64,000 nt of DNA from Ophiodon elongatus. Its lineage: Eukaryota > Chordata > Actinopteri > Perciformes > Hexagrammidae. Under the pieces are notes generated by a model that saw nothing but the letters and a program-made list of their open reading frames with translations, did not search any database and was not told the DNA's origin. Where the stretch lies: the NCBI GenBank assembly GCA_016806645.1, contig JACSYO010000150.1, positions 881,501 through 945,500 on the forward strand, in the 5' to 3' direction. Position numbers and translations under genes: made by a program. Position 1 is the first letter of the stretch; each line of letters opens with the position of its first letter. This document shows positions 24,683-37,271 of this stretch, one piece after another.

Positions 24683-24921
24683 CTCCAAAACGAACCCATC
24701 TATCCGTCTCCTCTCCACCTCCTCGTTTTATCCAGTTCCTCCCCGTTACCGTCTCTCTTCTTCACCTCCACACCCTTAAACGCTCTTCCTCATATCCTCC
24801 TCCTCCCTCTACCAGTCTCTCTCTCTCTGGGCTTCTCCATCTCCCCCCTCTCGGCCTCCATCTCTCCCTCCCCCTGCCTTCCCCAACCCCCATCACCGTC
24901 TCCACAGCTCTTCTCTGTCCT

Positions 24922-25024
24922 CTACTGCGCGGCCTCAGCCTGGGTTTCCCCTCCGGAGGTCAGCAGCTGCATTAAGCTTCCCGTAGCCGGCCGGTTCACT
25001 CCTGCGGCCCAGTTGAAGAACATT
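24922..25024 (-). CDS. qdpr: qdpr exon 7 (terminal coding exon)
   Basis: Encodes residues 203-236, starting MFFNWAAGVNRPATGSLMQL and ending in TAG. The NRPATGSLMQLLT stretch parallels the human NRPSSGSLIQVVT. The last ~11 residues are diverged and acidic or Ala-rich. Confidence 0.93.
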
Positions 25025-28000
25025 CTGGAGCAAAACGAAAAGGAAATGCAAACATTATTCAGGAAGCAGACTAAACCCAACATGTTTATTTGTTTAGTCG
25101 CATATCTAGTATTATCATGACACCTAACATCCCCAGTCTATTCAAGACCATCACTGCAAATTTAATTTAATCTATAGCACCTTCACATGCAAACATGTAG
25201 TGTCATCTACTACTGGTCCTATCATTTTACTGTATGTATGTATGTATGTATGTATGTATGTATGTATGTATGTATGTATGTATGTATGTATGTATGTATG
25301 AAACTGTGTTGGTAATGTTGAAGTAGAAAATCAGGTGCTCTTCAGGGACGGGGCAAGCAGTCAGGAACAAAGGAAAACCAATGACTGTCCAGCTTAAGTA
25401 AGAAAGAAGTCCTTGGTATTAATAGGCAGTCTAGAAAAAGTCAAAATCCTTTATTAAATCATGGATATCGGCTTAACAAGTCTTCATCGGGGTATGAAGT
25501 GTGATGAGAACAGGTGTTCAATTTTAAAAACTCAATGGGTCATGTGAACGCAAATTAGTACTGAAACTGACTCACGCATATAAAAAAAAAAAATCACTGC
25601 AAAAAAGAAAACAAAAACAAAAAATGTGCTCATATAAGCTATAACGGGAACAAAATTAATGGTAAAAAAGAGAGTAATGTGAAGCAAATAAAGAAGTTGA
25701 GGACAAAAATAATGAGTAAACAATAATGCACATAGACGACAACCTTATTGAGCCCCACACTGTGAAAGTACTCATAAGGGATCACCCTGTTTTTCCAAAG
25801 TTTAACGATGCTGGAAATAAATATTTGATGGAAGGTATAATGATGGTATAAAGAAAAGAAACTGCACTCGCTGAAACAGATGCAGTTCAAAACTGAATAA
25901 TGTAGACTTCACAATATGAGACAGCAACGCAGTGTTCCTTGTGAAAAATAATCTATCAAAAGGATAATCCATCACATGATGAGACACAACAACAGCTTAA
26001 TGGAGTCCCCCTGAGAAAAAAAAACGATTTAGTTCCGCCAATATTTTAGTCTTTTTAGTGTACATACGATTTAAATGGCTTTTTTTTTTTTTAAAACGTA
26101 ACATCAATGACATTTTTTTTTTTTTAAAGTAAAAAAACTAAATAAAATGCACAGTATCCATTTATTTGCACCATATGTTGGTTCACTTCTGTATGATTTA
26201 TTAAGGATTGCATTAATATAAAAAGGTCAGATTGTTTACTTGTATTTGATCATTTCAATCACAATCTCTTCTCAATTAAACCAGGCAAAGTTATTGTGCA
26301 TATTGCTGCACATTTAACCATCAATTAAACACTAACTTTGGCTTCCATTTGTCAATAAAAAAAAAGAAGAAAGTTGATACTTCAAACAATAGCAAAGAAA
26401 GCCTGGATCCTCCATATGTTTTGGACGTTAAATAATGAATCTCACGATCTGTGTTTTTCAAAGTAACGATGAGTACCAGAAATAACAGGTTGTATGAAGG
26501 AAGTTTGTCATTTGAAAGCCAGAAAGATGAGGACAGTAGATAGGAATAGGGGCAATGAAGACATGAGTGCCACATCCCTTCATTTCCCGCCACGCAGATT
26601 GTTTCTATTCCTGTCCTCAGACCCTCATTCGTTTCCTCGGGGATTATCAATCGGGATCAAATCCCATCTAATCTCTCCTGGCCTATGCAGAGCATAAAAC
26701 ACAAGCCTCTGTCTCAGTGTATCCGGCATTCATTCAGGAGAGTTCTAGTACTCTCAAAACACAGTTTCCTTTGTACTAATTACTTGAATTAATTCAAGAT
26801 TTTAATTGATCATACATCAAAACTCTCTTCCCCCACTGACATTGTTGTTTTAGAAATGTTGAAAGATGGACACATAAACAAATGAAAATTGCTAATGTAG
26901 TATATTTTGCTCTGTAATGCATGAAGATAACATATGTGAAGGGGCCTGTGACTGTGGAATGTCGGATCCATTGATGTTTGTTGCACATGGGATACTCGTT
27001 AGGCACCCCCGCTGGGCAATGCTCCTTGACCTGGAGGATGGAGGAGTAGCTGTGCCTATGTCCGAAACATGTCTTTTATTGGGGGCCCTCTTTATGACGT
27101 CATTATATACTCAAGTCTGGGGCGTAAACAACATCCATATATAAGTGATCGGGAGATCCCGACGGTTAGAGTTCTGTTCGACTTTGGGACTCTCCGGGTG
27201 TTCATGACGCCCGTCTTGACATATGTTGCTTGTTTGTAATAAACTTCATTATACCAGCAAGAACAGTGTCCGCGGAGATTCCTTCATCATCACTCCAACA
27301 TCACTGTCGCTTGAAATATACAACACTAATGAATCCAATGGTATCAACCAAGTCGTGCTAGTCGGTAAGGGAGCTGAATAATACTCGCTGGAACGGTCAT
27401 ATTCATAGGGTCCCTTGACCTCTCACCTCAAGATATGTGCCTGAAAATGGGTTCTACGGGTACCCACAAGTCTCCCCTTGACAGACAAACTCACTTTATG
27501 CTAATCCCATGTTTGAGGCAATAAACACGCAGTATAAATGTGTTGTTTTCACCCATTCTAAAAAAAGTTGTATTTGAGTATTTCTTGGGTCCCTAACCGT
27601 CTCAGAATTGCCTACATTAGATTGGACTAGAAAGCGAAGACTCTTGTGGATCCAATGAGCCCACTTGTATTCATGTGTGATGATGTTAGTCCCCCATAGA
27701 AGCCACTTCACATACTGAGACCATGTTTAGTACAAGCTTAAAATCACTGTAGATCCCCAACATGACAAACAACTGTCCTGTCAAGTAAATTGTTATAAAT
27801 ACAGTAGTAGGATTAAATGTGGGTTACATAAGTTAGAGAATAAACGTCATTAATAAGACGGATGGATGAGCTACAGTGATGAGCAAGCAAGAAAAACAAA
27901 CGCACCACTGTGCCATCAATCATATGGAACTGCCAGATCAGCGTAGCTCCATTTGGCCATCTTGAGGTAAACGGTCATATTTTTGATTCTCTTTTTTTTT

Positions 28001-31000
28001 GTTGATAATAAATTTAACATGAATACGTGACCAGACATGAACCTGGGTCTATTACACCACAAAAAAGACCTGCTTCATTTGAGGAAGGTTTGATTAATGT
28101 TATAAATTATAAAATGAAAAAAAAGAAAAAGATAACCGTTTAAAATAGCTATTCTACTTTTTATTCTGAGCTCGTTCGCAGTTCGTTCTTGAGCACAACT
28201 GTCTTCACGTTACGTCAGGTGTTGCCAGTGACTTTAAGGTAGTTTGATAGCTGAAAAGTGTTTCTCTGATCGGAAGCATCAAACAGCTAAATGTGATGCT
28301 CAGAGTGTCAGACAGTCCCTCAGAATCAAAAGAGCTTTTTGGCAAATTGAACACCGAACAGATAAATTCGAATTATCTGCACAGCGCAGCCTCGACAGGA
28401 CAGCATGTAAAACAGACAGGCGTCAGCGTCACACACGTGTAGAAGACGGAGTCGTACACCATCTGAACAACTAGTGTTGGGGGGGTATGGAGAACGGAAA
28501 GAAAAAAAAAAAAAACACACTCTTGAGATCTGAGTAACAGCTGAGGATAAATATATATTTTTGCTTATTCCTGTTTATGGGCACAGACAAGATGTTTTAG
28601 TACGGTGCATACTGCTGGAACATTGTTTGACCTCATACAACAGCAAGCTAACCAACTTAGCTTGAAACAACTGGTGAGCAATTGCATTTTCAAGCCAGGT
28701 ACTGTATATTTACATACACTTACCTTGTACTGAAAACATTTTGGGAAATAAAGGAGGAGAGCAATATAAATGCAGTATATGGCTGCATGTGGCAGGTAAA
28801 CAAAAAAAAATGTAATTACAAAAAACAAACCTTGCATATTGATAATGTAAGTGCATTGCAGGGAAAAAATGTCCTAAATGCAAAAATCTATGAAAAGCTT
28901 TGGGGTGGTGTTTTTTTCAGGATGCATGAAAATCTTTTTAAAAATAGGACTGGAGAGCAGATACACATTGGGTAAAGTCATATTGATGTAAAACAGATGT
29001 TACAGAGCTCCCTACAGCCTGTAAATAACACTCGGGAATCATTATCCGCTTCAGCACTCACTCTGCAATGTACTCCAGCGATGTCCAGGAACCGAAGTCT
29101 GCGTCAGGCATGAACTTCCTGTTCATCGGCGTATCCAAGGTAACCCTGTCAAATTAAGCCAGATGACAATCAGGGGGTGAGCGGCAGAGAGAGAGAGAGA
29201 GAGGGATCTGGCAGACTGCGGCACCTCCACACATACAGACAGCACAGGGTTTCAAAAAAAAAAAAAACGATTTGCATGATGTTTGTGTTTTATTATCATA
29301 TTCATGACTTCAAATATCACTTACAATTCAACTCAGCACGCTTTTCTTGTCACCTTTTGTGTTACTATGCTAATATTAACATGGAGTATTTCTGTTTAAT
29401 AGCTTATAAACAACAGCACATCCAACCCAGGAGTACTGCAGTGTCTTTGGGGTGGGGGTGGGGGGGTCAAAGCTGTATATATATTATATACATTAAAGTA
29501 CAAGAACACTCTACCCTCACATGGCCTTTCCAGGAATATCCCTCATGCACACATGCTGTAGAGTGTTGGTATATGCTGGTGCAGCAGGAGTTTGGGGGTT
29601 GGGGAATACAGGCCGTTACAGAAATGCAAGTCATGGGGCTAATGCTGAACAGATGTGACAGCACGCTGGAGAGAAACTACAACCAGAGAGAGAGAGAGAA
29701 AACCCATTTCTCGCTTCTCATGATGACGGTGCGAAAAAAATAAATCTTTTAAATTCAATAAGCGCACAGAGGAGGCGACGATGCAATCGCCTCTGTGTGC
29801 GTCATTCATATGAAACAGATCATGTGCACGACCACAGATCTACTGGGTGAAATTGGCAACCTTATCCATTTTTCTTTTTTTTTTTTTTTTACTCCTGCAG
29901 CTTATCTTCGAACTCACACTTCCTGTATCCATCGGACGTGACAAACAATTGCGAGGCACAGATTAAAAGCAATTTAAAAGCACAACAGCGTCCGCCTTCG
30001 CTTCTTTTTTAACGGCTTCTTGCAGCGTCGATGTATTTAAAGATGCATCGTGCGACAATGGTTAATAAAATGTGAAGACAGAAAACATACGAGTAGTGAG
30101 TCACAAGCAGTGAGTGAGCGCTCCATCAAAGACCATCCAGACTGGTAAACATGAGTGTGCTAGCATCATGTTAAAGGTTCAATGTCTAATACAGTTTTTT
30201 TCCTTTTGTTGCTTTAACCGATAACATACAAGGTTGTCTGGTGAAGCATTACACTTTATCTTTGCGCAGTTATTCATATTTTTAGTGCGAACCCAATGCC
30301 AACATTTCTTAACTGCAAAAGGCGGGAAATACTATTGTTTATTCTTTAGTCTATTGTTTTCTATTTAAAATGCACAACAAATAAATTAAAAAAATGCACA
30401 TAAGTTTCCCAGAGCTTAAAGTGACATCTTCAGATGTCTCGTTTTATTCCTTTAAAACCGCCAAAGAGTGACGATGACTGATTAATCGACGAGTCCTTAC
30501 AGCTCAAATTCCCTCACATTTCCCTTCTATTCTCCTCGGAAGCGGGTGGAATTCAAAGCTAAACATCCTTTTTGAGATTTAAAGAAAAATCCTGGTTTTG
30601 TTATTCTCCTCATTGAGTAGAAAATCTTAACAGTAAGCAAAATGAGTGAGACCATGTGTGTTCAGGCCTGCAGGTGGAGGGGATTTGGATTCTCAAGAGA
30701 CACATTTGGTGGACTATTAATATTAATAGCCTCCCACCTGCGATTCCTGAATACTCACCTCGGGACTAAATGTGCATCAAGTGTGTACACAACACTTCCC
30801 TGCAGTACTTACGGTAGTATGGCCACGGCCGCGGCTCCTGATGGCATCCCACTGTTCTTTGCTGCGAGACTCTGACACAGCTGGTGGACGGCAGCTTTGG
30901 CCATGCCGTAGCCCACCATGCCTGGAGGGTGCAGATGGAAGATTTCTTTTAATGTCCTGGGGGGCGTGGGGGAGGGGGAATTCAGTTTGCAGAGGCAACA

Positions 31001-32139
31001 TAGACCACATCAAAAGCGTGACACTCTGTGCCCGGGTGTGGATGGATCTGATTCAGGAAGGAGAGGTCAAGTGCAAGGGAATTGGAGACGCTCCAGTAGG
31101 AACATCTTGAGACTTATAAACCCGAAGGAGTAGCCAGGTGTGTTTTGAGCAAACGGCTCCGAAAGAGAAACAAAGATCACTTTCAATTTATTCACTACAT
31201 ATGAAACATCGCCAACCGCTTGTTCGCTTCTCTCTAGTTGGATTTTGAAACTGAATAAAGTAAGAGGAATGTTTTTGTAGCTTCAGCATCTGGAAACAGT
31301 AAGTGCCTCCATATTCATCACCCCCCAAAAAACAAATCTAACAAGCTTTTTGAAGAATGCAAAGCATCTGCCCACCCCGCTAAACCAATCCCATGACCAA
31401 TGAGAACGAGGGGTGGTGACAGGGCTTTTATTACAAGCTTTTGTTTTTCAGAAGAAAAAAAAAAAGGAGGCACGAGTTAGAGATGCCAGTCGAAACAGTC
31501 GAAAGAGCTTTAGACATCAACAATCTCCTAATTATCTCATTTGTCCTTGAAACGCAATCTGTTCTCACTGTAAGTGTTTTCGGAGCAACAGCGACATGTA
31601 AAAGTAACGAACAGAAGTTTTCAGACTCTTTAAAGGATTTTGATTTAAGTTATTCTCACTTTGAGCCACAGTTGGTTAAAAAAAAAGAAAAGATGGAGGC
31701 TCGTCTGTCGTCACGAAGCCATCATTTGTTTTTACTCATATTACCACAGATATTAATATTTGAGGATTCAAATAGACATACAGCTGTATTTTTTTATATC
31801 CATGGTCAGGATTGGGTTGCACAAGCTATTTATAAATGTTCTTCTTTAACCACTTGTTAGTTCAAAGTAGTCAGATACTAAATTGGGTTGCAGCATTAAA
31901 ACTTAAGATAGTTAAGCTTAGGAAATATTTAAACTGGTTGGTGAGAAAAAGCCTCTCGCACGGTCCAATCAAAAGCAACCAACTACGTAAAAGGAAGTCA
32001 CTGTAGAATCATAAGCTGTAACAAAATATCCCAAAATAAAAGTTTTAGGGCCCGGAGGTGAATTGAACCGTACTATCATTTGCAAATGTAGGTATGACTT
32101 TTAAAAAAATGTATATATAGATATATATGTGTGTGTATG

Positions 32140-32192
<53 letters not shown>

Positions 32193-35100
32193 ACATGTTC
32201 AGAGTTAGCAGCATTCAAGCATATTAATAACTCTGTTATTTGGTCATTTAGTCCAACATTGCAAGTATGACATTTCATAATTTGGAGGTATTTTGTGTTA
32301 TTTTTCTGTAATAAACTATTTATTAAAACAGTGTATTCAATAAAGTGTTGACCCAATTCCATTGCCTCTTTAAACGAGTCAAATGTGGGCTAGCTAACGT
32401 TAGCTCTGTCATTGGATTCGCTCGGCCGTGGAACAGTTTTACCTGGAAGTGAGTAGGTGTGAATATTGTGTGAGAACAAATCTCAACGTCAGAAATAGTT
32501 TGTGTGGTTCCACCTGTTTTAAGTCAGTAAATCTTCGTAAACACTTAACACGGATGAGATTGAATTCACAAACAGCCGGAGCGACGAGCTCCGGGGAAGA
32601 AGATTAAATGGGAAATTGGATCAGAAGAAGTTAGAGTCTGAGAGCCCAAACAAAGGACTTCACACAAATTATACTTGAGAGTCCCAGGTTGACACTACAG
32701 TCAGAAGACGAGCGCCTTCATATCAAAGACTATACTCATTCCTGCATGACTCACACTTCACAGGCTGAGCCTCAACTACCGTATGCTGGAATAAAAACTG
32801 GACTTCTGGGTGGAAGATAACAGGCAACAAGCTGCCTGAACAGAATACATATAATTGTTTGCTGTGCATCCTATCTTTTGCATATTGTTAGAGGATAATC
32901 AGATTGGAGATTATGGAAAAAAAACGAAGTCACATGGAGAGCACAGAAAAGACCCCTCTCCGTCTGGGGCTCAACCTCGTTTTTAAACCCCAAATCAAAA
33001 AAGGTTAGGATTATTAAAAAAGCCCCGCACGAGGTCTGACAACACCAGTCTGGGTCTTTTAAGTTGGCTTTGGAATTTCTAAGATGTAATTGGGGATTGA
33101 TTCAGAACAGCAACGATGTTTTTGTTCACTGGGCAGAACATTTTGATCAATCACCAAAATTATTGCAGTTTCACCACTTTACTTTGCTGACGTGATACTC
33201 GGCTGGTTATCCCCCCCCCCGCTGCGAGTGATATTCGCAACGTTTAACTGGGCGTTCATTCATAAAACTTCGATTCACAACAACCTTCAAAGTCCATTAG
33301 TTATCCGAATCCGCTTCTCTCGTTTTTCCGCTGCACAGATTATCTGGATTCGGTCAACGCTCATTAACTTTTCTCTCTTGCGTTGTTTGATCAAAGCACA
33401 CAGAAGTAAGGAAGTACCTCTCAGCAAGGTTTGTTAGAAATCCTAACATGTGTCTCTTGATGTTGACTCAAGTTTAATTAGACCACACCGATATGTGTTT
33501 TTTAATTTTTTTTATATGAGATAACTTTCACAGTTCTCTCGCATATAAAATACACCTAATACCTAAAGAAGCTGCCTCTGCAGAGGGGACTGCAGCTTCC
33601 CGGTAAATACAAACTCAGTCAAAAGGAAAACAATAGATCAGGAACCCCAAACTGCATCAGTGCAGTTAACGCAGACTGTCCATGGACAATGTGTGTGGAG
33701 CCACAACTGCTGAGTCATTCTCTTCATAAGCCGGCGGCCAATGAGCTTGTGTGCTTTGTGCTGAGCCGGGACTTTGTGTCGTTGTCACGTTGGCTCTCTG
33801 CCCATCACATGGTTAGCTTGGACACAGGGGGAGACTGGACGTCACATGGCACCGCACCAGATCCTCTCTGGATGCCACAGAGGCCGGCTGGTGTCACGTC
33901 AACTACGGTTTACTATAGAGCGGCGAAGTCCCGCCTCTTTCGGTGCACCACCATGGGACCTAATGTCCGAAAACTAATACGCACAGTAGTCAACGTCGAG
34001 GGACAAAATGTTTTGATTCCACACGTGGAGTTTGTTAATTTAAGAAGATCATTTTGCACGTTGTCATATAAGACTGTGAAAAAAGTGCACGTAATTAGAA
34101 AGTCTACACATCCCAAAAGTGGCGCAAGTGACGTTTCTCGCTGAACTGACAAACGTCATCTGTGTAACTCACAAATCAAAAGGGAATCAGGAAATTATTA
34201 TTATTGCCGTTGACTACCGTACATATTTGTTTTTCAAAATAAAGTACAATAGGGGACATCGGAAGGGGTGGGACTTATAGCTGGAATAAAATGTATGGGC
34301 ACACCATCCAAAAATATAAAGATACGGTTTCCTGTGTGCACTCGTTATATTCCAGAGCTGGTCTGATGTTTTCTTTTATACTTCCACGGCATCTGGGTCG
34401 GTCCGTTTCAAAACTGCCTCCCGACAAGAAGCTGGATCAACAAATCAGCGTGTTTGATGCTCAGAGCTACACAGCATGACTTATATTTATTACCAATAAC
34501 ACCTATAATAAAAGGCATCTTAAGTATAATTCGTGCTTTCTAGTGATGCACAAGTTTATTTTTTCTTAAATAAGGCTGCAACTAATGATTATCTTTATTA
34601 TCATTTAACCTGCTCTGTTATTTCCTCAATAGTCTGGGAAATGTCAAAAGAAAAAGTTGTTTGTTTCCTTCAGTCGTTCTTATCTGCTTCAAATGAACCT
34701 TAATCAGTCACATTTTTGTTATTCGGCTGGTCGCGTATAGAGTAAAATAAGAGAGCGGGTCGGGGGTAAGTCGAATGCTCAAGGACACAAACAGAGTAAA
34801 GGGTTGCTGGAGGACAAACTGCTGCTTCCACAGAGCTCATCAGATATTGTATCTTTTTTCCCCTCTTGTTTTGATTCTCTGATCCATTTTATTGACACCT
34901 TTTCCTCTCACTGTTGTGAGCTGTGTGAGAATCCTCCCCCGTGTCTCTGATCAGTATGTCAATTCCCCGGTCAAAGCCCTGCAGTGCTTTCCATTACCTG
35001 CTTTATTTGAATTGACAGGTTGGACAACAAAAGCTGTATGCACAATCGAGTCTCCGATATATCAAAGTCTGCCGGCAACCCTGACGTGACACTCGGCCGA

Positions 35101-37157
35101 ACCAGGTCATCATGATGAGAACAGTAAACACAAATGTGTGTGTGTGCGTGTGTGTGTGTGTTCCTTACCCCCGGTGCCCGACAGGGCAGCTTTGGCCCCG
35201 GCCAAAGTCAACAGTCCGCCTGGTTTCAGGTGCAGAGTGGCAAGGTGGCCGGAGATAGTGGAGGTCCACACACTCTGTTTCCACATCAGATCTGTGTTTT
35301 TGTATAAATCTAAGAGAGACAAATCACGAAGGGAAGCTTCATTTTTAACTTGCTGGTTTTCTCGTTTATCAAAATGGTGCTTTCAAAGACGCATCATCTT
35401 ATTTAGTTCAATTTTTTTTTTAAAGAAACATGCTTTCTGGCTTCAGAGAGAGCGACTTGAGAAGATCAATACCCCTCTTATTATCTGTCTGTTATAAATA
35501 TAAGGCTACAGCTAGCAGTTGACTGGCTTAGCTTTAGCACAGAGTGGGAACAGCCAGCCTGGCTCTGTGTAGAACAGTAACACAATCTGCATCAGCGCCT
35601 CTGAAGCTCACAAATCAACACATTGTACATCTCATTTGCTTAATCCGTAGAAAAATCAAAGTGGGGTTTATATCAGATAATTTCTCGGCTTGGACCAGAA
35701 TCGTCCTCGCGTATCTGGTTGCGGAGAAATAGTCTGGCACAAAGCCTTCTGAAAAGAAGGACATCAACAGCTTGAACAAACAAGATATGTGTTGTTCAGT
35801 GAGCTTTAGCTGCGAGGAGGCTTTTTGTTACCTTTTGGCTGAGCCATGCTAGCTGTTCCAACTGTTTCCAGTCTTTATGCTAAGCTAAGCTAACCGTCTG
35901 CTTCTTATTTACTTAATTTTTGTTTAATTTTGTGCATGAATGGCTGCCGGAAACAAATGGCTGATGATTAAGTTTACGGCAAACAAAATAAGTTGAACTC
36001 TGACCTTTGGAACTACAGCTTCCTCCCGCCCATCCTCCAGCCACGCACAAGATGGCATCCACTTTCTGTTCCCCTAGCAACTGGGCCACATCTGTCGTCA
36101 CCTGCACAGAACGAGAGATAACTACGAACACCTTTTCACGACGCCACGGGGCGACTGCCTCTCAAATCAAACACCAGCTGGAAATGTTTAACACACATTC
36201 TGCGCTGCGTTCAGGGCGACAAATAAAATAAGGAAATTAGGGGGGACATCTACATCACAGCAGGTGATGAACGAGTGATGATTACAGGGAGATTATTTAT
36301 AACCTTTATTGCAAATAAAAGAAAAATGCAAGGATGGCCTATGATAAGGTGACAAAGATAACTGTATACACATGAGGCGTGGTACATAATTTTACATGAA
36401 TCATGTAAACTAGCTAAATAAAACAAACATAATGTTAATATACTAACCTGTATAATAAGAATATAACCTAAAAATTAAATCAACTATTGTATTTTAGATT
36501 TGTATATGTCTTGGTGTGACCTATCCAGGTTGGATAACTGGATAAACCAGATAGAAAATAAACTGTCACAAGCCTACAACTTTTATTACTTCATAAAACA
36601 AAACAATATATATATATTTTTTTTTTTTCCTGTTAGATTCAGCTGCTTTTTTTAAATGTGATTTGAACGCAGCATTAGCATACAGAGGAGCAAAACTGAG
36701 CAATTAGAAGAAAACAAAACATACTGTAAACACATGATACGTATTAGCTACTGGATGCATAACAACATGTAGCCTTCAGCTGGTGGCACCAGCGGCTCCA
36801 CTGCTGTCTCTTTAGATTCAGCTTGACATGAAGGAGACAAATAAAGTAGAATGCATGATGCTCGTCTGCAGCTCACCTGTCCCGCCTGCTCGGTGAACGA
36901 CTCGCTCAACTTCACGATCACGTTCTCGTTTGCCTCCTCGTTTGCAGCCATGTCGATGGACGCGACCCACTGTCATTAAAACGTCATACATAAATAAATA
37001 AATAAAAGACAGTTATATATTCTCATTGAGCATGGTGCAACATCTAGCTAGCGTCGGGGCCGCCACCACTCACCCATCCTTTGGACTTGAAATGTTGGAC
37101 ACACTTGGAGCCCAGAGCTCCTCTTCCTCCGTACACGATCACCCGGTTCGCAGCCAT
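24922..37157 (-). CDS. qdpr: Quinoid dihydropteridine reductase, complete 7-exon gene
   Basis: QDPR is a cytosolic homodimeric short-chain dehydrogenase that uses NADH to reduce quinonoid dihydrobiopterin to tetrahydrobiopterin, the cofactor of Phe, Tyr and Trp hydroxylases. Coding exons (minus strand) are 37157-37074, 36969-36877, 36101-36005, 35309-35169, 30921-30813, 29145-29062 and 25024-24922. They total 711 bp: 236 residues plus TAG, against about 244 in human. Visible marks are the Rossmann motif GGRGALG (residues 10-16), VAGGWAGG (79-86), DLMWKQSVWTSTIS (98-111), LTLAGAKAAL (125-134), catalytic Y143xxxK147 in YGMAKAAVHQL, and VTLDTPMNRK (176-185). Intron phases are 0,0,1,1,2,2. All introns are GT-AG; the exon 3 donor (gtcaga) is weak. 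The missing ~7 residues relative to human are at the N-terminus. The C-terminus (SGGETQAEAAQ) differs from the mammalian tail. Teleosts may carry more than one qdpr paralogue; I cannot tell which this is. Confidence 0.97.
25231..25300. repeat. (TGTA)n microsatellite
   Basis: Perfect tetranucleotide array of 17.5 units in qdpr intron 6. Confidence 0.98.
25425..25505 (-). mobile_element. Retroelement-like tail fragment
   Basis: Read in reverse it contains ccccgatgaagacttgttaa and then aataaaggattttgac, resembling the termini of Penelope-like or related non-LTR elements in fish. No coding part remains. Confidence 0.3.
26945..27312 (+). mobile_element. Possible solo LTR
   Basis: A perfect cAMP-response palindrome ATGACGTCAT (27094-27103), TATATAAG (27138-27145) and AATAAA (27238-27243) occur in promoter-then-polyadenylation order within 150 bp, as in a U3-R-U5 LTR. 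No target-site duplication or internal retroviral region was found, so ends are approximate. Confidence 0.35.
27335..27540. repeat. Dispersed repeat
   Basis: Contains agggtcccttgacctctcac, caagatatgtg and tgggttctacgggtacccac, words of an abundant percomorph repeat known to me only by its sequence style. Confidence 0.6.
29062..29145 (-). CDS. qdpr: qdpr exon 6
   Basis: Encodes residues 175-203 (VTLDTPMNRKFMPDADFGSW and onward), closely matching the family VTLDTPMNRK segment near the substrate site. Acceptor is tttgacag; donor is gtgagt. Confidence 0.95.
29146..30812 (-). other. qdpr: qdpr intron 5 (1.7 kb)
   Basis: Non-coding. It includes a G-run cluster at 29446-29467 and a (GA) run near 29189. 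A plus-strand open frame at 29177-29743 (188 aa) runs across simple sequence and shows no domain. Confidence 0.85.
30813..30921 (-). CDS. qdpr: qdpr exon 5 (catalytic YxxxK)
   Basis: Encodes residues 139-175 and carries the SDR catalytic pair Y143 and K147 in GYGMAKAAVHQL, followed by SGMPSGAAAVAILP. Acceptor is ccctccag; donor is gtaagt, a near-perfect consensus. Confidence 0.96.
30922..35168 (-). other. qdpr: qdpr intron 4 (4.2 kb)
   Basis: Non-coding. It contains a (GATA)n/(GA)n microsatellite at 32140-32193 and otherwise AT-rich unique sequence. The 139-aa and 151-aa open frames at 31441-31860 and 33689-34144 lack codon bias or recognisable motifs and are judged fortuitous. Confidence 0.85.
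32140..32193. repeat. (GATA)n-(GA)n microsatellite
   Basis: GATA units then GA units, in qdpr intron 4. Confidence 0.97.
35169..35309 (-). CDS. qdpr: qdpr exon 4
   Basis: Encodes residues 92-138 plus one base of codon 139, with DLMWKQSVWTSTISGHLA and GGLLTLAGAKAAL, both hallmarks of QDPR. Acceptor is ctctcttag; donor is gtaagg within a G-rich junction. Confidence 0.95.
35495..35905. repeat. Dispersed repeat in qdpr intron 3
   Basis: Contains ctcatttgcttaatccgtag, ctgagccatgctagctgttc and tatgctaagctaagctaacc, the hallmark words of a widespread teleost repeat. It fills most of intron 3. Confidence 0.7.
36005..36101 (-). CDS. qdpr: qdpr exon 3
   Basis: Encodes residues 60-91 and the first base of codon 92, including KVDAILCVAGGWAGG, the conserved core strand and loop. 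Acceptor is ctgtgcag. The donor is gtcaga, poorer than the other five donors of this gene. Confidence 0.95.
36877..36969 (-). CDS. qdpr: qdpr exon 2
   Basis: Encodes residues 29-59 (WVASIDMAANEEANENVIVK and onward). Exactly 31 codons, phase 0 at both ends, with acceptor aatgacag and donor gtgagc. The second Rossmann strand ends at the acidic ID pair expected to bind the NADH ribose. Confidence 0.95.
37074..37157 (-). CDS. qdpr: qdpr exon 1 (start codon exon)
   Basis: Encodes residues 1-28, beginning MAANRVIVYGGRGALGS, with the NAD(H)-binding glycine loop. The ATG has A at -3 and G at +4, a strong vertebrate initiation context. The exon ends GGATGG followed by donor gtgagt. The following intron is only 104 bp and phase 0. 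Confidence 0.96.
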
Positions 37158-37239
37158 GTTGACGCTCTGGGGAGTTGTGATAGCAGCAGCGCGTGTGACA
37201 GGGAGAGAGCGGAGGCACGGCTTCAGCTAAACTCAGGGG

Positions 37240-37271
<32 letters not shown>

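Larger units (their letters stand above)
23985..24921 (-). other. qdpr: Probable qdpr 3' UTR
   Basis: Downstream of the qdpr stop, the first canonical AATAAA on the minus strand that I see is at 24004-23999. That gives a 3' UTR of about 0.9 kb. It would contain a (TCC)n tract (GGA repeats in the RNA), a CTCF-like sequence and the 34-bp perfect palindrome at 24210-24243. The end is inferred; an earlier non-canonical signal is possible. Confidence 0.45.
25025..29061 (-). other. qdpr: qdpr intron 6 (4.0 kb)
   Basis: Non-coding. It holds a (TATG)n microsatellite, a retroelement-like tail at 25425-25505, an LTR-like block near 27.0-27.3 kb and a dispersed repeat at 27335-27540. The rest is AT-rich unique DNA with no exon-like segment. 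Confidence 0.85.

Noticed and set aside
29177..29743. 188-aa plus-strand frame inside qdpr intron 5
   Set aside because: Starts in a GA repeat, has no domain and no codon bias, and is antisense to a well-defined gene.
33689..34144. 151-aa plus-strand frame inside qdpr intron 4
   Set aside because: No motif, no bias, and within an intron on the opposite strand.
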